A stretch of 64,000 nucleotides of DNA from Nitrospirota bacterium (lineage in GTDB: Bacteria; Nitrospirota; Thermodesulfovibrionia; Thermodesulfovibrionales; UBA6898), in the NCBI GenBank assembly GCA_004321925.1, contig SCQH01000014.1, positions 30,809-94,808 on the forward strand, written 5' to 3'. The notes beneath the pieces were generated by a model. The model searched no databases. It was given only the letters and a program-made list of their open reading frames with translations, and was not told the origin of the DNA. Both the position numbers and the translations under genes were made by a program. Positions 1 through 8,498 of the stretch are shown here, one piece after another (the first letter of the stretch is position 1; each line of letters opens with the position of its first letter).

Positions 1-844
1 GCTGTCGGGCCTCTTTGGCGTCGGCGGCGGCTTTTTGATGACCCCGCTGCTCATCATGTTCGGCATCCCTTCGACCGTTGCAGCGGCGACAGATTCAAAC
101 CAGATCGTTGCCGCATCCACGTCAGGGACGTATGCCCACTGGAGGGTTGGCAATGTGGACTTCAAGATGGGTCTCTACCTGCTTATCGGCGGTTTTGCGG
201 GCGGTCTGCTCGGCGTCCAGGCGATCAAGGTCCTCAAGGCAACCGGCAATGCCGATTTTGCGATCAAGATGACCTATGTCCTGCTGCTCGGGACGGTCGG
301 CACCTATATGTTCTTCGAGAGCCTCAGCAGCATGAGAAAAAAGAAGGTTGAAGAGGAGGCCAGGCCGGAGAAGGAATCGGGCTTTGCAAAGCTCCTGGCC
401 AGACTTCCGCTCCAGACGCATTTTGCGAAATCAGGGGTCACCCATTCACTCCTCCTGCCGGTCATCTTCGGCGGTTTTGTCGGCGTGCTGGGTGCGATCA
501 TGGGTGTCGGCGGCGGGTTCCTGATGGTGCCGATCATGGTCTATATCCTCCGGATGCCGATGCATGTCGTTGTCGGCACCAGTCTTTTCCAGATACTTTT
601 CAACTGCATCGAGGTGACCTTCCTTCAGGCCTATACGAACCATTCGGTGGACTTTGTCCTGGCGGTCCTGCTCCTTTTAGGGTCGACGGTCGGGGCGCAG
701 GTCGGGGCGGTCTTCGGCAGAAAGCTCAAGGGAGAACAGCTCAAGGTGATCCTCGCCGGGATCGTGCTTGCGGTAACGGTCAAGATCATCTTCGACCTGA
801 CCCTGAGTCCATCATTACTACTGGCACAGGCGGGAGGACATTAA
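1..844 (+). CDS. TSUP-family anion permease (TauE/SafE-like), 5' end missing
   Basis: Inner-membrane permease of the TSUP (sulfite exporter TauE/SafE) family. The frame is open from base 2, so the gene begins before the window; the first visible residues already lie in a glycine-rich transmembrane motif (LFGVGGGF). A second copy of that motif (MGVGGGFLMVP) comes after a charged cytoplasmic loop of about 45 residues, giving the internal two-fold repeat typical of the family. At least six hydrophobic segments are visible. It is followed after 1 bp by the TIGR02186-like gene, a partner commonly found beside TSUP genes. Substrate (sulfite, thiosulfate, other organosulfur anion) cannot be told from sequence. 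Confidence 0.85.
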   Translation, partial: LSGLFGVGGGFLMTPLLIMFGIPSTVAAATDSNQIVAASTSGTYAHWRVGNVDFKMGLYLLIGGFAGGLLGVQAIKVLKATGNADFAIKMTYVLLLGTVGTYMFFESLSSMRKKKVEEEARPEKESGFAKLLARLPLQTHFAKSGVTHSLLLPVIFGGFVGVLGAIMGVGGGFLMVPIMVYILRMPMHVVVGTSLFQILFNCIEVTFLQAYTNHSVDFVLAVLLLLGSTVGAQVGAVFGRKLKGEQLKVILAGIVLAVTVKIIFDLTLSPSLLLAQAGGH

Positions 845-845
845 G

Positions 846-1628
846 ATGAACGCAATAACAAAACTATTCGTGGCGCTGGCGGCTGTTTCATATCTTGTCT
901 TGATAGCAGGCCCTGCATCAGCCGGACTGACTGCCAAGGCAAACCATGACCATATCAAAATAGACTTTTTCTATCATGGCAGCACGGTGAGCGTCAGCGG
1001 TGTCTCTGATGCCGGCACTGACCTCATCATCAAGATAGCATCGCCTGAGGGGCATGAGACCCTGAAGGAAAAAGGAAAGGTTGGCGGGTTCCTCTGGATG
1101 AACGTCGCCACCCTGAAGCTCGAAAATGTACCGAACCTGTATTCCATTCACAGCACAAAGAAGATCGAGGAAATCCTTGACCCGCAGGAGATGGACAAAT
1201 ATGTCATCGGGTATCCTGCTCTGGGCAGGCATGCTGAGATGAGCCCGATCAAAGATGAAGCGGACAAGGCCAGGTGGTTCAGCGAATTCATCAAGTATAA
1301 AGAGAATTCCAAACTCTATGCCACGTCGTCGGGGAAGATCGATCTGAAGAAAGGTGAGGCCGGAACCCAGCCCTACTATATCCTGACCGAATGGCCCTAT
1401 CAGGCGCCGCCGGGTGACTACCTGGTGACCGTTTATGCGGTGAAGGACGGCAAGGTGATAGAACAGGCGGAGTCGAAGGTGCTGGTCGAGCAGGTCGGCA
1501 TCGTTGATACCCTTTCGAACATGGCGAAGAAGAATGGGGCGCTCTATGGCTTTATATCCATCATATCGGCCCTGGGGGCAGGGTTCGGGGTCGGCCTCAT
1601 ATTCAGAAAAGGCGGAGGAGCGCATTAA
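846..1628 (+). CDS. TIGR02186-family exported protein with C-terminal membrane anchor
   Basis: 260 residues. A signal peptide covers roughly residues 1-26, followed by a periplasmic domain, and a single membrane segment sits at about 232-254 with a short positively charged tail. This layout and the internal PEGHE and QPYYILTEWPYQAPPGDY stretches fit the TIGR02186 (Alph_Pro_TM) family, whose genes are usually next to a TSUP permease, as here. Start ATG is supported by GGAGG 8 bp upstream, inside the end of the permease gene. Probably translated as one operon with the permease and the two stress proteins downstream. Molecular function is unknown; a role as periplasmic partner of the permease is inference. 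Confidence 0.75.
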   Translation: MNAITKLFVALAAVSYLVLIAGPASAGLTAKANHDHIKIDFFYHGSTVSVSGVSDAGTDLIIKIASPEGHETLKEKGKVGGFLWMNVATLKLENVPNLYSIHSTKKIEEILDPQEMDKYVIGYPALGRHAEMSPIKDEADKARWFSEFIKYKENSKLYATSSGKIDLKKGEAGTQPYYILTEWPYQAPPGDYLVTVYAVKDGKVIEQAESKVLVEQVGIVDTLSNMAKKNGALYGFISIISALGAGFGVGLIFRKGGGAH

Positions 1629-1630
1629 AC

Positions 1631-2488
1631 ATGTATGAGACTATTGTTGTTGGTTTTGATCAATCACCGGCTAGTAAAGCGGCTGTTATCGAGGCCTCGC
1701 ACCGGATAGAGCGGCATGGCGGGCGATTGTTCCTTGTGCATTCTGTCTTTTTCGATGCCGAGGAATTCGGCATTGCGCCCGAGCAGCTTGAGAAGAGGCT
1801 CAAGATCGGGGAGAAGGTCTGTGCCGAGGCAAAGGATATGATAACGAAGGCATTCGGGATCGATGCCCACTATGTTCTCTGCGAGGGGGAACCCCCGGAG
1901 GTGATCGTGGATATTGCGCAGGCCAAAAAGGCCGACCTGATCGTACTCGGCACGTACGGCCGGAAGGGGCTCGACAGACTGCTGATGGGAAGTGTCACCT
2001 CTCAGGTGATCCTGAACTCGCCGGTCGATACGCTCGTTATAAAAAAGCCGTGCAGTGAGTGCATCGGCTCATATAAATCGATCCTGGTCCCCTTTGACGG
2101 GTCGGACTTCAGCAATAAGGCCCTGGACAGGGCCTGCCAGATGGCGAAGACGGACGGGGCAGAGGTTACAGTCCTGTATGTCATTCCGCGTTATGAAGAG
2201 ATGGTCGACTTTTTCAAGACCGAGTCGATCAGCCGGAGCCTGCATCAGGAGGCGGGCAAGATAATCTCAAAAGCTGTAAACAGTGCGGCGGCACTGGGCG
2301 TCACGCCAAAGACGGAGATCGTCGAGGGACAGGCCGCTGAAAAGACGATAGAGACGGCCCTGAGGCTGCATGTCGACCTGATAGTCATGGGCAGCCACGG
2401 GTACCGGGGTATTAACAAGGCGATCATGGGAAGCACGGCCGAGCGGGTGATCCTGAACTCGACCTGCCCCGTATTAGTGGTGAGGTGA
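1631..2488 (+). CDS. Universal stress protein, tandem UspA domains
   Basis: 285 residues made of two UspA domains (about 1-140 and 148-285). Each ends in an ATP-binding type motif: GTYGRKGLDRLLMGSV in the first and GSHGYRGINKAIMGST in the second, both matching the G-x2-G-x9-G-[ST] pattern of ATP-binding Usp proteins. Cytoplasmic. It begins 2 bp after the TIGR02186 gene, so it is co-transcribed with the anion-permease pair. Two Cys (PCSEC) lie in the linker between domains. Role presumably stress or energy-state signalling; the pairing with a transporter suggests regulation of, or by, the transported anion, which is inference. Confidence 0.85.
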   Translation: MYETIVVGFDQSPASKAAVIEASHRIERHGGRLFLVHSVFFDAEEFGIAPEQLEKRLKIGEKVCAEAKDMITKAFGIDAHYVLCEGEPPEVIVDIAQAKKADLIVLGTYGRKGLDRLLMGSVTSQVILNSPVDTLVIKKPCSECIGSYKSILVPFDGSDFSNKALDRACQMAKTDGAEVTVLYVIPRYEEMVDFFKTESISRSLHQEAGKIISKAVNSAAALGVTPKTEIVEGQAAEKTIETALRLHVDLIVMGSHGYRGINKAIMGSTAERVILNSTCPVLVVR

Positions 2489-2907
2489 ATGAGATGAAAG
2501 GCTACAGAAAGATCCTGATCGCGATGAACGGATCGAGGGATGTCCTCACAAACGGGCTGAAGCTTGCCGGGGACGAAAAATGCTGGGTCACGGTCGTCAA
2601 GGTCATACCTCCCCACGAGGGAGACCTGAACCTGACCGGGATCAAGAATCTGGAGGACATCTTCAGCAGCGGCAGCGACCAGGTGGTCTCGGCGATATAT
2701 GATACAGCCCGGCAGGAAGGAGCCCTGATCAAGGGCCGTGTCGAAGAAGGCGAGATCGACAGGAAGATCGTGGAGGTGGCCGAGGAGGAACGCTGCGACG
2801 TCATCATCATGGGATCAAGAAAACGCAGCTGGCTGCGCACCATATTCGGTGACAATGTCGTCGAAAAGGTTATCCAGCAGGCCCCCTGCCCGGTGCTTGT
2901 GGTGTAG
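2485..2907 (+). CDS. Universal stress protein, single UspA domain
   Basis: 140 residues, one UspA domain. The start overlaps the stop of the tandem Usp gene by 4 bp, indicating translational coupling. The nucleotide-binding loop is degenerate (GSRKRSWLRTIFGDNV): the second glycine is absent and the last Ser/Thr is replaced, so ATP binding may be lost, unlike the upstream protein. Last gene of the run beginning with the TSUP permease; 112 bp then separate it from the methyltransferase gene. Confidence 0.8.
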   Translation: MNEMKGYRKILIAMNGSRDVLTNGLKLAGDEKCWVTVVKVIPPHEGDLNLTGIKNLEDIFSSGSDQVVSAIYDTARQEGALIKGRVEEGEIDRKIVEVAEEERCDVIIMGSRKRSWLRTIFGDNVVEKVIQQAPCPVLVV

Positions 2908-3019
2908 AGATCGCGCCCGTCGCGGATGCCCTCCGCAAATGGCATCCCCGGTCTGTCTTCTGCGTCGTGTCTCTGGCTTCCCGTTATGAGCTATGCTATA
3001 TTCTATTAGCGGTGAAAAG

Positions 3020-3772
3020 ATGAGGCATGACAATGCATATAAGAACGATTCCTGCCTGATATGCGGCGGTGAGGGCGAATTTTATCATGAGATCGCCGGA
3101 TATGTCATCGACCGGTGCAGGGTCTGCGGTTTCGCCTATGTGCGGGACATCCCCTCTGACTTTGAGCTGTTCCAGGTTTACGATCAGGGGTATAAGACCC
3201 GGGAGGGCCTGTTTGCCCCGAAGCTGAGGAAAAGCAGAAAATTTAAATACTGGCTGCTCGGCAGGATGATCAGGCTTGCTGCGGGGCGCGGCAAGGTCCG
3301 GCTGCTGGAGATAGGATGCGGTCAGGGGTCCCTGCTGCAGGCGGTCAGCAACGACCGGCACTTTGATGCAGAGGGCATCGATTATGCCCAGGGGCCTGTC
3401 GACTATGCTCGCTCGCTCGGGCTGAAGGCCTCTCAGTCGTCTCTGGAGCAGATGCAGTACGCCCCTGAGTCGTTTGATTTTATTGTCGCGATCCATGTGA
3501 TCGAGCATATGCAGAACCTCGATACGGCAATTCAGGAAATAACCAGGATATTAAAAAAAGGCGGGCAGCTCTATATCGTGGTGCCCTGTCTCTCGCATAT
3601 CAAGGCACGGCTCAACGGCAAACGCTGGAAGTATCTCGGGCCGCCGGAACATCTGTGGTACTTTACGACACAGGCCTTGAGGACCTTTCTGGAAAAGAGG
3701 GGTTTTCAGATACTCTTTGCACACTGTATCTCCCACCGGGCGCATCTGAGGGTGCTCGCCAAGAAGATATGA
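3020..3772 (+). CDS. Class I SAM-dependent methyltransferase
   Basis: About 250 residues. An N-terminal zinc-ribbon-like part carries CLICGG and CRVCGF pairs (residues about 10-40), followed by a Rossmann methyltransferase core with motif I LLEIGCGQGSLL and the acidic residue at the end of strand 2 (AEGIDYAQG). This is the Methyltransf_23-type layout often found in genes for cell-surface sugar or lipid modification. I chose ATG 3020 over an upstream in-frame ATG at 2993 because GGTG lies just ahead of 3020. The stop overlaps the SulP start (ATGA). Substrate not recognisable. Confidence 0.75.
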   Translation: MRHDNAYKNDSCLICGGEGEFYHEIAGYVIDRCRVCGFAYVRDIPSDFELFQVYDQGYKTREGLFAPKLRKSRKFKYWLLGRMIRLAAGRGKVRLLEIGCGQGSLLQAVSNDRHFDAEGIDYAQGPVDYARSLGLKASQSSLEQMQYAPESFDFIVAIHVIEHMQNLDTAIQEITRILKKGGQLYIVVPCLSHIKARLNGKRWKYLGPPEHLWYFTTQALRTFLEKRGFQILFAHCISHRAHLRVLAKKI

Positions 3773-5523
3773 TGGACCCGTCGTTCAGAAAGATACTGAT
3801 GCCCTTCCTTGGCTGGCTGCCGGATGTCAGCCGCAGGACCCTGAAGGCAGACCTTGTTGCCGGGCTTACCGGAGCGGTGATTGTCCTTCCCCAGGGGGTG
3901 GCGTTTGCTATCATCGCGGGCCTGCCTCCGGAGTATGGCCTCTATTCGGCTATCGTCCCGGCCATCATCGCTGCCCTGTTCGGTTCATCCTGGCATCTTA
4001 TATCAGGTCCGACCACGGCGATATCCATTGTCATCTTTACATCGCTGAGCCCATTGGCAACACCCTCAAGCGCTGAATATATCCGGCTGGCGCTGACCCT
4101 GACCTTTCTTGCCGGCCTGTTCCAGTTCGGGCTGGGGGTGGCCCGGCTGGGAGCGCTGGTCAATTTTGTCTCGCATTCGGTGGTCGTTGGATTTACGGCC
4201 GGGGCGGCCATCCTGATCGCCACCAGTCAGTTCAGCAATCTCCTCGGCTTACCTGCTGCGAAAACACATTCGTTCATCCATGTCTGGGCAGACATCGCCG
4301 CGAACCTGCCTCAGACTAACCTCCATGTCCTTTCGGTCGGCCTTGCCACCCTGGTCATTGGGGTTGTCTTTAAAGCAGTGAGGCCCCGGTGGCCCGGGAT
4401 GCTCATTGCGATGGTCGGCGGCAGCCTTATGTCCCTTGTCATGCAGGGGGCCGAGCACGGCGTGCGCCTTGTCGGCTCCCTCCCCGGACATCTGCCGCCG
4501 CTTTCCAGTCCTCTCATAACAACCGCTGCCGTGCGTCAGCTTGCACCCTCTGCCCTGGCGGTCGCCATGCTCGGACTGGCTGAGGCGGTTTCGATAGCCC
4601 GGTCCATAGCCATGAGATCCGAACAGCGCATCGACAGCAACCAGGAGTTCATCGGTCAGGGGCTCTCCAATATCATCGGGAGCTTCTTTTCAAGCTATGC
4701 CGCCTCCGGGTCCTTCACCCGTACCGGCGTCAATTACACGTCAGGGGCAAAGACCCCCCTGTCTGCGGTCTTTGCCGCGCTGTCGCTGACCGTCATCCTG
4801 CTGCTTATAGCGCCCCTGACTGCATATCTTCCCATCGCATCGATGGCGGGTATCCTCCTGCTGGTCGCCTACAGCCTCATAGACACACATCATATAGCGG
4901 CCATTATCCGGACGAGCAGGCCCGAGGCCGGGATACTGCTTGCGACCTTCCTTGCCACCCTGTTCGTCGAACTTGAATTTGCGATCTACGTGGGGGTCAT
5001 CCTCTCCCTCCTCCTCTACCTGAACCGCACCTCGCACCCGCATTTCGTGACGCTTGCCCCGGACCCTGCCAGCGCACGCAGGACTTTTATGAATATCGAA
5101 AAGAAGGAGCTTCCGGAATGCCCCCAGATGAAGATCATACGGATCGACGGCTCGATCTTTTTCGGGGCGGTCAATCATGTAGCCGGCGAACTGGACCAGA
5201 TCGTGAAAAAATACCCCGAGCAGGCGCATATCCTCATTGTCGGGGCCGGCATCAATTTTATTGATGTTGCCGGCTGTCAGATGCTCAGCCAGGAGGCCCA
5301 CCGCCTGAGGGTCAACGGCAGGCAGCTCTATCTCTGCTCGCTCAAGGGAGAGGTGATCGGCGTCATGCGGCAGGGAGGCTGCGCACAGAGCATCGGCCCC
5401 GATAATATCTTTCCCTCCAAGGTAGAGGCCATCAGGAAGCTCGTCCCCCGTCTTGACCCTGAACGCTGCCGGATCTGCAGGGCCCGCATCTTCCATGAAT
5501 GCGCCCGGATGCCGGGGGCGTGA
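3769..5523 (+). CDS. SulP-family anion transporter with STAS domain
   Basis: About 584 residues. The N-terminal two thirds is a SulP (SLC26-like) membrane domain; the signature PQGVAFAIIAGLPPEYGLYS and the following SGPTTAIS are clear. A cytoplasmic STAS domain occupies roughly residues 450-560. Start at 3769 overlaps the previous gene by 4 bp; a longer reading frame back to 3655 lies inside the methyltransferase and is rejected. The extreme C terminus has an unusual cysteine cluster (CRIC then HEC within 16 residues), not typical of SulP proteins, which could bind a metal or respond to redox. Substrate (sulfate, bicarbonate or other) is not determined. Confidence 0.85.
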   Translation: MMDPSFRKILMPFLGWLPDVSRRTLKADLVAGLTGAVIVLPQGVAFAIIAGLPPEYGLYSAIVPAIIAALFGSSWHLISGPTTAISIVIFTSLSPLATPSSAEYIRLALTLTFLAGLFQFGLGVARLGALVNFVSHSVVVGFTAGAAILIATSQFSNLLGLPAAKTHSFIHVWADIAANLPQTNLHVLSVGLATLVIGVVFKAVRPRWPGMLIAMVGGSLMSLVMQGAEHGVRLVGSLPGHLPPLSSPLITTAAVRQLAPSALAVAMLGLAEAVSIARSIAMRSEQRIDSNQEFIGQGLSNIIGSFFSSYAASGSFTRTGVNYTSGAKTPLSAVFAALSLTVILLLIAPLTAYLPIASMAGILLLVAYSLIDTHHIAAIIRTSRPEAGILLATFLATLFVELEFAIYVGVILSLLLYLNRTSHPHFVTLAPDPASARRTFMNIEKKELPECPQMKIIRIDGSIFFGAVNHVAGELDQIVKKYPEQAHILIVGAGINFIDVAGCQMLSQEAHRLRVNGRQLYLCSLKGEVIGVMRQGGCAQSIGPDNIFPSKVEAIRKLVPRLDPERCRICRARIFHECARMPGA

Positions 5524-5637
5524 GCCTCTGTCCCGGCACGGTATACAGGGGCAGGCGGTAATTCGTTTCATTATGTAGTCCGAGTTTAGTAAAATAATTG
5601 ACTGCTGCTTGCAGGTATGATCTATAAGGAGTGATGC

Positions 5638-6813
5638 ATGTTACATCTAAGACGACAGTTGCCTTACCGGCCCACGGAGAGAATGAATGTCGTAAGCTAT
5701 CCGATCAGGGACATTGTGATGGAGGCAAAACGCGAAGAAGCAAAAGGCAAAAAGATGATCTACCTCAACATCGGAGATCCCCCGCAATACGGCTTTGAAC
5801 CGTTTAAAGTGATAGCCGACCGCGTGAAGAGCGCGCTTGACGAGAACTGGAAGGGGTATGCGCCCTCTGAGGGCGACGAGCTCCTCAGGACGACCGTGGC
5901 GAAGATCGAAAAATGCCGGCCCGAGGATGTCTTCGCCGTCGCCGGCCTGACCGAGGGCATCGACTTCTTCTTCCATTCGTTCATAGGGTTCGGGGAAAAG
6001 GTGCTTCTCCCGAATCCCGTATATCCGCTGTACCTGAGCAAGGCCAAACAGTTCGAGGGAGAGAGCGTCTTCTACCGGCATGACGCTGAGGGGCAGATAG
6101 ATGTCGCCTACCTGGCAAAGAGGATCGAGGGCGCAAAGGCGATGGTGATCATCAACCCGAACAATCCCCTGGGGTCTGTCTATTCTGAAAAGAACCTTGC
6201 AGAGGTCGTTGCGCTCTGCGCGGAGTACGATGTCCCCATTTTTTACGACGGTTCGTATGACCAGCTCATCCTTGAAGGCAAACTGGTGGACTTCAGGAAG
6301 GTGGCCAGGAATAAGATACCGTTCATATACGGGAGCTCCCTCTCAAAGGATTTCTGTTACACCGGCGCACGGATTGGGTGGGTAACGTTCCATGGGGACA
6401 AGTGGTCTGAGGTCAAGAACGCTTTTTTCCTCCTCTGCAACCAGCGTCTTTCCGTGAACTGGGAATATCAGCAGGCTGCCGCCGCAGCGATCGTGGACCC
6501 CTCGTATCCGGCCTACATCGCCGACATGAGGAAAAAGCTGGTCGAAAGAAGGAACACGTTCATTAAGATGGCCAAGAAGCTGGCGCTTTCTTTCCCGGTC
6601 CCGATGGGCGCGTTCTACGCGTTCATGAAGATAGAGACGCCGAAATGGAAGAAGGACCTTGAATTCGTGCGTGCCGCGCTGAAGGAAGGGGTGGTCTTCG
6701 TCCCCGGCTCCGGCTTCGGCAGGCAGGAGGACGGGGTCTATTTCAGGACGACCTTCCTGCCCGAACCGGAGATCATCGAAGAGGCCTTCAGCAAGATTAA
6801 AAAGCTGCTGTAA
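5638..6813 (+). CDS. Class I/II PLP-dependent aminotransferase (AlaA-like)
   Basis: 391 residues, fold-type I aminotransferase. Visible: substrate-side motif NIGDPP near residue 45, NPNNPLG near 180, the PLP lysine in SSLSKDF and the GARIGW motif near 245. The N terminus (YPIRDIVMEAKREEAKGK) resembles alanine/aspartate aminotransferases of the AlaA group rather than the DapL encoded at 26-27 kb. AAGGAG at 5626-5631 supports ATG 5638. Monocistronic: 114 bp precede it and a clear terminator follows. Amino-acid specificity is not certain. Confidence 0.75.
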   Translation: MLHLRRQLPYRPTERMNVVSYPIRDIVMEAKREEAKGKKMIYLNIGDPPQYGFEPFKVIADRVKSALDENWKGYAPSEGDELLRTTVAKIEKCRPEDVFAVAGLTEGIDFFFHSFIGFGEKVLLPNPVYPLYLSKAKQFEGESVFYRHDAEGQIDVAYLAKRIEGAKAMVIINPNNPLGSVYSEKNLAEVVALCAEYDVPIFYDGSYDQLILEGKLVDFRKVARNKIPFIYGSSLSKDFCYTGARIGWVTFHGDKWSEVKNAFFLLCNQRLSVNWEYQQAAAAAIVDPSYPAYIADMRKKLVERRNTFIKMAKKLALSFPVPMGAFYAFMKIETPKWKKDLEFVRAALKEGVVFVPGSGFGRQEDGVYFRTTFLPEPEIIEEAFSKIKKLL

Positions 6814-6837
6814 TACACAAAGCATCCGCCGCATCAG

Positions 6838-6877
6838 CAGGGGGCTGAAGACCGAGGTCTTTTGCCCCCTGTTTATT
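6838..6877 (+). terminator. Intrinsic terminator after the aminotransferase gene
   Basis: Outer stem CAGGGGGC (6838-6845) pairs with GCCCCCTG (6864-6871), and inner stem AAGACC (6848-6853) pairs with GGTCTT (6856-6861). TTTATT follows at 6872. It separates the aminotransferase from the secretion operon. Confidence 0.75.
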
Positions 6878-6942
6878 GGGCACGGGCTGCAGCGGTTCCT
6901 GCTCCGGCCGGGCCGTTTTATTAAAAGACAGGGCCGGTATGT

Positions 6943-6948
6943 TATAAT
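6943..6948 (+). promoter_or_regulatory. Candidate -10 box (TATAAT) for the gspE operon
   Basis: A perfect TATAAT ends 5 bp before the gspE ATG at 6954. A weak TTAAAA lies 16 bp upstream. If used, transcription would start at or within a base or two of the start codon, so gspE would be leaderless; there is no Shine-Dalgarno sequence. Supported by position and consensus only. Confidence 0.4.
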
Positions 6949-6953
6949 TTTTT

Positions 6954-8498
6954 ATGTCAGATTCAGCAGGGACAACTGTTTCGGAAAGGCCCTTGATCAC
7001 GGACGACCAGCTTCCGAAGGTCCCCTTTGTCCTTAATACCATATCCTCGCGCTTCATACGCGAGAACCACGTTGTCCCTCTTGAGCTCAAAAACAATGTC
7101 CTGAAGGTGGTCATGTCTGACCCCGGCGACCGGCTGACGATCGATGCCTTAAAAGTGGCTACCTCGGCCGAGGTCATGGTCCTTCCCGGGGAGCCCAAGG
7201 CCCTGACCGACTATATTGCAAAGTTCTACGGCCAGGAGGCCCAGAATATCAACAAGATCGTTGAGGACATGGGCGAGCGCGGGGTCGAGTTCATCAGGGA
7301 AGAGGAAGAGGATGTCGGCCACCTGAAGGACCTTGCCTCTGAGGCCCCGGTCATACGGCTGGTGAACCTGCTGATAACGCGCGCTGTCGAAAGCAGGGCA
7401 AGCGATATCCATATGGAGCCTTTCGAGGATGAACTGCGGGTGAGATACCGCATTGACGGTGTGCTGCACGAGACAGAGTCTGTGCCGAAGAAGCTCCAGG
7501 CAGCGATCGTCTCGCGGGTAAAGATCATGGCCAAGCTGAACATTGCCGAGAGGAGGCTGCCTCAGGACGGCCGCATACGCCTGAAGGTCGGGGAGATGGA
7601 GGTCGACCTCAGGGTCTCGACCATCCCGATACTGCACGGAGAGAGCGTGGTCATGAGGATACTCCAGAAAGAGGGGATCGTCATCGACCTCAACAGGCTG
7701 GGCTTCCCGAAGGACACCCTTGATACCTTTAATCAGCTTATCAGGAAACCCAACGGCATCATACTCGTCACCGGACCGACCGGAAGCGGCAAGACCACAA
7801 CACTCTACGGCGCGCTCGACAAGATCAATTCCCCCGACAAGAAGATCATCACGGTGGAGGACCCGATCGAATACCAGTTGAAGGGGATCAACCAGATCCA
7901 GGTGAAGCCCCAGATAGGCCTGAACTTTGCCAATACCCTGCGGCATATCGTGCGGCAGGACCCTGATATCATCATGATCGGCGAGGTCAGGGACCTTGAG
8001 ACGGCAGAGATCGCGATACAGTCGGCGCTGACCGGACATGTCGTCTTTTCGACCCTGCATACCAACGATGCCCCCAGTTCTATAACCAGGCTCCTGGATA
8101 TGGGGGTGGAGAACTTCCTTCTGTCCTCCACCATACGCGGCATACTTGCCCAGAGGCTGGTGAGGATCATCTGCCCCGCCTGCAAAGAGGTCGACACCTC
8201 CGGAGCCGACAAACAGGAGCTCTCGAAGTTCGGCTTTAGCCCGGACATGACCACCTACAAAGGCCAGGGCTGTGAAAAATGTTCCCAGACCGGGTATTAC
8301 GGAAGGGCCGGGATCTTTGAGCTCCTGACGATCGATGAGGATATCCGCAAGCTTATCCTTAAGGACTCGGATTCCAACCAGATACGGGATGCTGCGAGGA
8401 AGAACGGCATGAAGACGCTGCTTGAGGATGGCGGTGAAAAGATAAAGGCCGGTATGACAACGCTCAGCGAGGTCCTCAGGGTCACCCAGGAGACCTGA
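6954..8498 (+). CDS. gspE: Type II secretion ATPase GspE
   Basis: 514 residues. An N-terminal GspE/N1E domain (about 1-110) is followed by the secretion ATPase core: Walker A GPTGSGKT at 274-281, Asp box around 300-305, Walker B (DPDIIMIGEVRD) at about 336-347 and the His box around 361-370. A zinc-binding element has C407, C410, C440 and C443. Cytoplasmic hexameric motor that powers pseudopilus assembly. First gene of gspE-F-H-I-J-K-L-M. PilB/MshE-type motors share these motifs, but the downstream pseudopilin and gspL/gspM genes indicate type II secretion. Confidence 0.92.
   Translation: MSDSAGTTVSERPLITDDQLPKVPFVLNTISSRFIRENHVVPLELKNNVLKVVMSDPGDRLTIDALKVATSAEVMVLPGEPKALTDYIAKFYGQEAQNINKIVEDMGERGVEFIREEEEDVGHLKDLASEAPVIRLVNLLITRAVESRASDIHMEPFEDELRVRYRIDGVLHETESVPKKLQAAIVSRVKIMAKLNIAERRLPQDGRIRLKVGEMEVDLRVSTIPILHGESVVMRILQKEGIVIDLNRLGFPKDTLDTFNQLIRKPNGIILVTGPTGSGKTTTLYGALDKINSPDKKIITVEDPIEYQLKGINQIQVKPQIGLNFANTLRHIVRQDPDIIMIGEVRDLETAEIAIQSALTGHVVFSTLHTNDAPSSITRLLDMGVENFLLSSTIRGILAQRLVRIICPACKEVDTSGADKQELSKFGFSPDMTTYKGQGCEKCSQTGYYGRAGIFELLTIDEDIRKLILKDSDSNQIRDAARKNGMKTLLEDGGEKIKAGMTTLSEVLRVTQET

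Noticed and set aside
3655..3768. Extended N terminus of the SulP gene
   Set aside because: It runs inside the methyltransferase gene in another frame; ATG 3769 overlaps that gene's stop in the usual ATGA form.
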